A DNA stretch of 46,442 bases from Gemmatimonadota bacterium. GTDB taxonomy: Bacteria > Gemmatimonadota > Gemmatimonadetes > Gemmatimonadales > GWC2-71-9. Under the pieces are notes generated by a model. It made no database searches. It was given only the letters and a program-made list of their open reading frames with translations, and was not told where the DNA came from. Positions 42,838-46,442 of this stretch are shown here, piece after piece (the stretch's first letter is position 1; each line of letters starts with the position of its first letter). The stretch is from positions 1-46,442 of the forward strand of contig QHTZ01000082.1 of NCBI GenBank assembly GCA_003221005.1. The letters run 5' to 3'. A program made the translations under genes and the position numbers.

Positions 42838-44135
42838 CCGTCCCCCGCGTGCGTCACGAACGTCCACACCTCCTCCGGCACCTTCGGACTGCGCACGATG
42901 TGACGATAGAGGAGCCACGCCACGATCACGCCGAGAAAACAGTACAGCAGCGTGAATACGACGAGCGGCACCATGAGCCCGGGCATCGGCGTCACCGCAT
43001 CCCGCGTCCGCAGTACGCCATAGATCGCCCACGGCTGGCGCCCCAGCTCCGTCGCGATCCACCCGGCCTCGGTCGCGATGAACCCCATGGGTGTAGCGAG
43101 CGCGACCGCGCGCATGAGCCACCGATGCTCGGCCAGGGCTTCACGTCTCTCGTTTCCCGTTTCCCGCTTCCCGGTCTTGATCGCAACCCATCCTGCCCAA
43201 AGCGCCACGCCCGCCATGTAGCTCCCCAGTGCGACCATCAACTGAAACGACCAGTGCACCGCGGGGACGTTCGGCCAGTCCTCGCGCGGCACGGCGTCCA
43301 GTCCCTTCACGACGGCGTTCGGGTCGTGGAAGGCGAGCAGCGAGAGGCCGTAGGGGATCCGGATCGCGTAGCGCGTCACCCGCGCCTCTACGTCGGGCCA
43401 GCCGCCGAGCACGAGTGGCGCGCCGGCCTCGGTGTGGAACACCGCCTCCATCGCGGCGAGCTTGGCGGGCTGATTGCGCGCCACCTGGCGGGCCGCGAAA
43501 TCGCCCGCGAGCGGCTGCAGCACGGCGGCCGGCCCGCCCACGAGCAGCGCGATCGTCAGGGCGCGGCGGTGGAAGGCGTTGGTCGGATCTTTCAGCAGCA
43601 GGAATGCGTGGATGCCGGCGACGGCGAACCCCGTGGCCGCATACGCCGCGAGCGTCATATGAATCGTCTGTGACAGCGCCGCGGGGTTCAGCATGGCGGC
43701 GATGGGGTCCACCTGCACCACCGCGCCGCGTACCAGCGTGAACCCCGCCGGGGTGTTCATCCACGCATTCGCGATCACGACGAAGATCCCCGACGCCGCC
43801 CCGCTCACCGCCACGAGCAGCCCGGCCGCGAGGTGGGCGCGGGGGCGGATGCGCTCCCAGCCGTACAGGTAAATGCCGAGGAAGATCGCCCCGGGCCACA
43901 AGAGCCCCAGCTCGAACGACAGCACCGTCCCGGACACCGCACCCACGGCGAACAGGATCGCCGTTCCCTTGGCCCAGCGCTGTGCCAGCTCGAGGTAGAT
44001 CTCGTCTCGCGTGATGAGCCAGCGCCGCTCCGCCACGACCATGAGCAGCGGCATCCCGATCCCGACGAGCGCGAAGATGATGTGGAACGCGAGGGAGATT
44101 CCCATCTGCGAGCGAGCGGCGAGGAGGTCGGACAT
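42834..44135 (-). CDS. cydA: Cytochrome bd oxidase subunit I (short Q-loop)
   Basis: A 433-residue subunit, clearly shorter than E. coli CydA (about 520), with a short quinol-binding loop (QPAKLAAMEAVFHTEAGAPL). His18 in LAFHIIF and Met300 in SFQLMVALG are the expected heme ligands; ELGRQPWAIYGVLRT is the conserved late motif. Short Q-loop enzymes include the cyanide-insensitive type. The loop after the helix near residue 312 contains repeat-encoded GKRETGNERRE from the heptamers at 43152-43172. It is first in the cydAB operon, divergent from the methyltransferase gene. Confidence 0.93.
   Translation of the reverse strand: MSDLLAARSQMGISLAFHIIFALVGIGMPLLMVVAERRWLITRDEIYLELAQRWAKGTAILFAVGAVSGTVLSFELGLLWPGAIFLGIYLYGWERIRPRAHLAAGLLVAVSGAASGIFVVIANAWMNTPAGFTLVRGAVVQVDPIAAMLNPAALSQTIHMTLAAYAATGFAVAGIHAFLLLKDPTNAFHRRALTIALLVGGPAAVLQPLAGDFAARQVARNQPAKLAAMEAVFHTEAGAPLVLGGWPDVEARVTRYAIRIPYGLSLLAFHDPNAVVKGLDAVPREDWPNVPAVHWSFQLMVALGSYMAGVALWAGWVAIKTGKRETGNERREALAEHRWLMRAVALATPMGFIATEAGWIATELGRQPWAIYGVLRTRDAVTPMPGLMVPLVVFTLLYCFLGVIVAWLLYRHIVRSPKVPEEVWTFVTHAGDG
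43152..43172 (-). repeat. Single-arm 7-bp tandem repeat inside cydA
   Basis: Three heptads GTTTCCC, GTTTCCC, GCTTCCC on the (+) strand; the coding strand reads GGGAAAC. The same word forms the array at 44310-44337, 1.1 kb away in the opposite orientation. Confidence 0.85.
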
Positions 44136-44309
44136 GGGCTACAACATAAAGGCGTGGTGCGCGCCTTTCAGTCCTTGCATCGGATCGCTAAGTTATAGAC
44201 CGACATCGGTTCTCCGTGGCGATTTGCGGCGTATTGCGGCCACGTAAAACAATCCGCTAAAAGGCCGGCCCGTTGCGGCTTTCTGCGCTGTGACGGGATT
44301 TCGTTTTGT
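44136..44309. other. Divergent intergenic region between cydA and the methyltransferase gene
   Basis: About 170 bases carrying both promoters. TATAAC on the (-) strand at 44192-44197 could be a -10 for cydAB, but no good -35 is placed for it. Two copies of TTGCGGC lie 10 bases apart near 44226-44242. I see no SAM or cobalamin riboswitch signature. Confidence 0.35.
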
Positions 44310-44337
44310 GGGAAACGGGAAAGGGGAAACGGGAAAG
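44310..44337 (+). repeat. 7-bp tandem repeat directly before the methyltransferase start
   Basis: Four heptads GGGAAAC, GGGAAAG, GGGAAAC, GGGAAAG end exactly at the GTG chosen as start. They occupy the ribosome-binding site position, or, if translation begins at the GTG at 44290, encode an N-terminal GNGKGETGK. Confidence 0.9.
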
Positions 44338-46170
44338 GTGCCGACGCTCCGCCAGCTTCTCGACGACGGCAAGGTGCACGTCCTCGACGGAGCCATGGGC
44401 ACGATGCTGTACTCGAAGGGCTTCTTCCTGAACGTCTGTTACGACGAGCTAAACCTGAAGCAGCCGAAGCTCGTCCAGGAAGTGCACGAGGCGTACGTGC
44501 GCGCCGGCGCCGAGATCCTCGAGACGAACACGTTCGGGGCGAATCCCGCGAAGCTCGCGAGCTACGGTCTCGCGGCGGAGACCGAGCGGATCAACCAGGC
44601 GGCGGCCGAGCTCGCCCGTAAGGCGGCGGCGGGCCGGGCCAGCGTCGTCGGCGCGATCGGGCCGTTGGGGCTGCGCATCGAGCCGTTCGGCCCGACCTCG
44701 CGCGAAGAGGCGTTCGCCTTCTTCCAGCGCCAGGCGAAGGGTCTCCTCGCAGGCGGCGTGGACGGATTCATCCTCGAGACGTTCTCCGACGTGGACGAGC
44801 TGCACGAGGGGCTGCGCGCGGTGCGCAGCCTGTCGGATCTTCCCGTCATCGCACAGATGACGATCGGCGACGACGGCCTCACCCATTACGGCACCGCTCC
44901 CGAGATCTTTACGAAACAGCTCGCCGAGTGGGGGGCGGATGTCATCGGGGTAAACTGTTCTGTGGGACCGGCGGGCGTGCTCGAGGCGGTCGAGAAGATG
45001 GTCAAGGTCACCGACCGCCCGATCTCCGCCGTGCCGAACGCAGGGCTGCCGAAGGACGTCGGCGACCGGAAGATTTACCTCGCTTCCCCCGAGTACATGG
45101 CGAGCTACGCGCGCCGCATGATCGAGGCGGGGGCGCGCATCGTGGGCGGGTGTTGCGGGACGACGCCCGAGCACATCAAGAAGATCCGCGACTACGTGGC
45201 GAGCGTGGTGCCGCGCCATCAGCCGGTGGTCGTATCGCGCGATGTGGTGGCCGCTCCCGCTGGCGTCGAGGCGGTGCCGCTCGCCGAGCGCTCGCGCTTC
45301 GGTACCAAGCTCGCGCGGCGCGAGCTCGTGACGAGCGTCGAGATCGTCCCGCCCAAGGGAGTGGATCCCGCGCCCATGTTCGCGCAGTGCCGGGCGCTCA
45401 AGGCGGCGGGGGTGGACGCCGTGAACGTCCCCGACGGGCCGCGGGCCCAGAGCCGCATGGGAGCCCTGCTGTCGTCGGTCATCATCGAGCGGGAGGTGGG
45501 GATCGAGACGGTCACGCACTACTCGTGTCGCGACCGGAATCTCCTCGGCATGCTCTCCGACGTGCTCGGCGCCTCGGCCGCGGGGCTGCGCAACATCCTC
45601 ATCATCACGGGCGATCCGCCGAAGATGGGGCCGTATCCGGACGCGACCGCCGTATTCGACATTGACGCGATCGGGCTCACGAACCTCGTCTACCGCCTCA
45701 ACCACGGGCTCGACCCCGGGGGGAATCCGATCGGCAAGCCGACACAATTCGCGATCGGCGTGGGGGTGAATCCCGCCGCGACCGATCTCGACCGCGAGCT
45801 GTCGCGCTTCGCCTGGAAGGTGGACGCGGGCGCCGACTTCGCGGTCACGCAGCCGGTGTTCGACATCGCGCAGCTCGAGAGCTTCCTCAATCGTGTGGAG
45901 CAGTTCCACATCCCGATCGTGGCGGGGATCTGGCCGCTCTTGTCACTCAGGAACGCCGAGTTCCTCGCGAACGAGGTGCCAGGCGTCTCCGTCCCCGATA
46001 CGGTGCTCGCGCGGATGCGGAAGGCGAGCGACGGTGGCAAGGATTCAGCGCTCGCCGAGGGTGTGAAGATCGCGCGCGAGATGTTCGCCCTCGTGAAACG
46101 GGATGTGCAGGGGATCCAGGTGAGCGCGCCGTTCGGGAAGGTGGAGGTGGCGCTGGAGGTGTTCAAGTAG
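44338..46170 (+). CDS. Bifunctional homocysteine S-methyltransferase / 5,10-methylenetetrahydrofolate reductase
   Basis: A 610-residue fusion. Residues 1-300 are the zinc-dependent homocysteine methyltransferase (HVLDGAMGTMLY, ETNTFGANP, zinc cysteines in IGVNCSVGP and VGGCCGTTPEH). Residues about 325-610 are the FAD-dependent MetF barrel (TSVEIVPPKGVD, THYSCRDRN, NILIITGDPPK, DFAVTQPVFD). It lacks the cobalamin-binding and activation modules of MetH, so another methyl donor such as S-methylmethionine, or a separate corrinoid protein, is needed. GTG at 44338 fits the family's N-terminus; in-frame GTGs at 44290 and 44308 would add repeat-coded residues. The TAG stop lies in the next gene's Shine-Dalgarno site. 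Confidence 0.92.
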   Translation: MPTLRQLLDDGKVHVLDGAMGTMLYSKGFFLNVCYDELNLKQPKLVQEVHEAYVRAGAEILETNTFGANPAKLASYGLAAETERINQAAAELARKAAAGRASVVGAIGPLGLRIEPFGPTSREEAFAFFQRQAKGLLAGGVDGFILETFSDVDELHEGLRAVRSLSDLPVIAQMTIGDDGLTHYGTAPEIFTKQLAEWGADVIGVNCSVGPAGVLEAVEKMVKVTDRPISAVPNAGLPKDVGDRKIYLASPEYMASYARRMIEAGARIVGGCCGTTPEHIKKIRDYVASVVPRHQPVVVSRDVVAAPAGVEAVPLAERSRFGTKLARRELVTSVEIVPPKGVDPAPMFAQCRALKAAGVDAVNVPDGPRAQSRMGALLSSVIIEREVGIETVTHYSCRDRNLLGMLSDVLGASAAGLRNILIITGDPPKMGPYPDATAVFDIDAIGLTNLVYRLNHGLDPGGNPIGKPTQFAIGVGVNPAATDLDRELSRFAWKVDAGADFAVTQPVFDIAQLESFLNRVEQFHIPIVAGIWPLLSLRNAEFLANEVPGVSVPDTVLARMRKASDGGKDSALAEGVKIAREMFALVKRDVQGIQVSAPFGKVEVALEVFK

Positions 46171-46174
46171 GAGG
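46169..46174 (+). promoter_or_regulatory. Strong Shine-Dalgarno site fixing the TMEM175 start
   Basis: AGGAGG overlaps the preceding TAG stop and lies 6 bases before GTG 46181. The competing GTG at 46177 meets a stop after three codons. Confidence 0.75.
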
Positions 46175-46180
46175 TCGTGA

Positions 46181-46442
46181 GTGGGTAAGCAGCGGTTGGA
46201 AGCGTTCAGCGACGGCGTCATCGCGATCATCATCACCGTCATGGTGCTGGAAATGAAGGTGCCGCAAGGAGCGGACCGCGCGGCCCTCCGGCCGCTTATT
46301 CCCGTGCTTCTGAGCTACGTGCTGAGCTTCGTCTTTCTCGGGATCTACTGGAGCAATCACCATCACCTGCTCCAGGCGGTGCGCCATGTCAACGGCCGGG
46401 TCCTGTGGGCGAACCTCCACCTCTTGTTCTGGCTGTCGTTGA
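46181..46442 (+). CDS. TMEM175/DUF1211 potassium-channel-like protein (partial)
   Basis: The frame is open to the window end, with 87 residues visible. The N-terminus KQRLEAFSDGVIAIIITVMV carries the RxxxFSDG motif of first helix in TMEM175-family proteins, bacterial relatives of the lysosomal potassium channel. Two further hydrophobic segments follow (LLSYVLSFVFLGIYW and the start of a third, LHLLFWLS), with WSNHHHLLQ between them as in the family. The 3' half is missing. Confidence 0.9.
   Translation, partial: MGKQRLEAFSDGVIAIIITVMVLEMKVPQGADRAALRPLIPVLLSYVLSFVFLGIYWSNHHHLLQAVRHVNGRVLWANLHLLFWLSL

Noticed and set aside
44136-44309. SAM or cobalamin riboswitch before the methyltransferase gene
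   Set aside because: No conserved box or stable multi-stem fold could be recognised by eye.

Overview
The window is high-GC, gene-dense bacterial chromosome with no rRNA, tRNA, phage, transposase or CRISPR signal. Gene content points to a diderm, respiring bacterium: outer-membrane assembly genes (Omp85/TamA-like plus TamB), lipoprotein modification (lgt), cytochrome bd oxidase, a glycolate-oxidase-like module and a Kgd-type 2-oxoglutarate decarboxylase/dehydrogenase. The combination, together with codon use and the unusual repeat-encoded protein tails, fits an uncultured Gemmatimonadota-like lineage best, but that assignment is inference.

Layout. 1-1241 (+): the 3' end of tsaD overlapping lgt. 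1257-7860 (-): a tight, mostly overlapping run: a P1-family peptidase, SH3b-NlpC/P60 hydrolase, HAD phosphatase, CYTH protein, an unknown C-terminal membrane protein, acpS and a diheme-cytochrome/FTR1 iron permease. 7906-8520 (+): an orphan receiver protein. 8517-17498 (-): a second operon, from upstream to downstream: Omp85/TamA-like, TamB, a lipid kinase, an NtrC-type activator and a 60-residue zinc-ribbon protein. 17583-18605 (-): a thioredoxin-reductase-like ferredoxin-NADP reductase. 18663-20314 (+): cobalamin adenosyltransferase and aroB. 20590-27342 (+): a sigma-70 factor with a long regulatory leader, then Lon-N protein, glcD, glcE, glcF and ygfZ as an overlapping operon. 27409-27603 (-): a Met-rich lipoprotein. 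27820-36538: a Tat-exported GH38-like protein that has lost catalytic residues, a MoxR-like ATPase, an SPFH protein, a cytidylate-kinase-like protein, a frameshifted MFS exporter (-) and a VWA protein. 36673-41764 (+): a Spy/CpxP-like protein, kgd, a YggT protein, a DUF167 protein and a 50-residue membrane protein. 41782-44135 (-): cydAB. 44338-46442 (+): a homocysteine methyltransferase/MTHFR fusion and a truncated TMEM175-like channel.

The outstanding feature is a family of very short tandem repeats (mostly 7 bp, also 8 and 10 bp) found at twelve places between 18.6 and 44.3 kb. Most occur as head-to-head pairs: a G-rich array, a short spacer and its C-rich reverse complement, able to fold into long hairpins. 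Each locus uses its own repeat word, but the 7- and 8-bp words share the form NNRRACG. They lie across stop codons, in intergenic gaps, and in frame inside genes at domain linkers (two in kgd, one in glcF), in C-terminal tails (glcD, cydB) and just before a start codon (metH-like). This looks like an active, possibly undescribed repeat-generating process that supplies terminator-like hairpins and protein linkers or tails.
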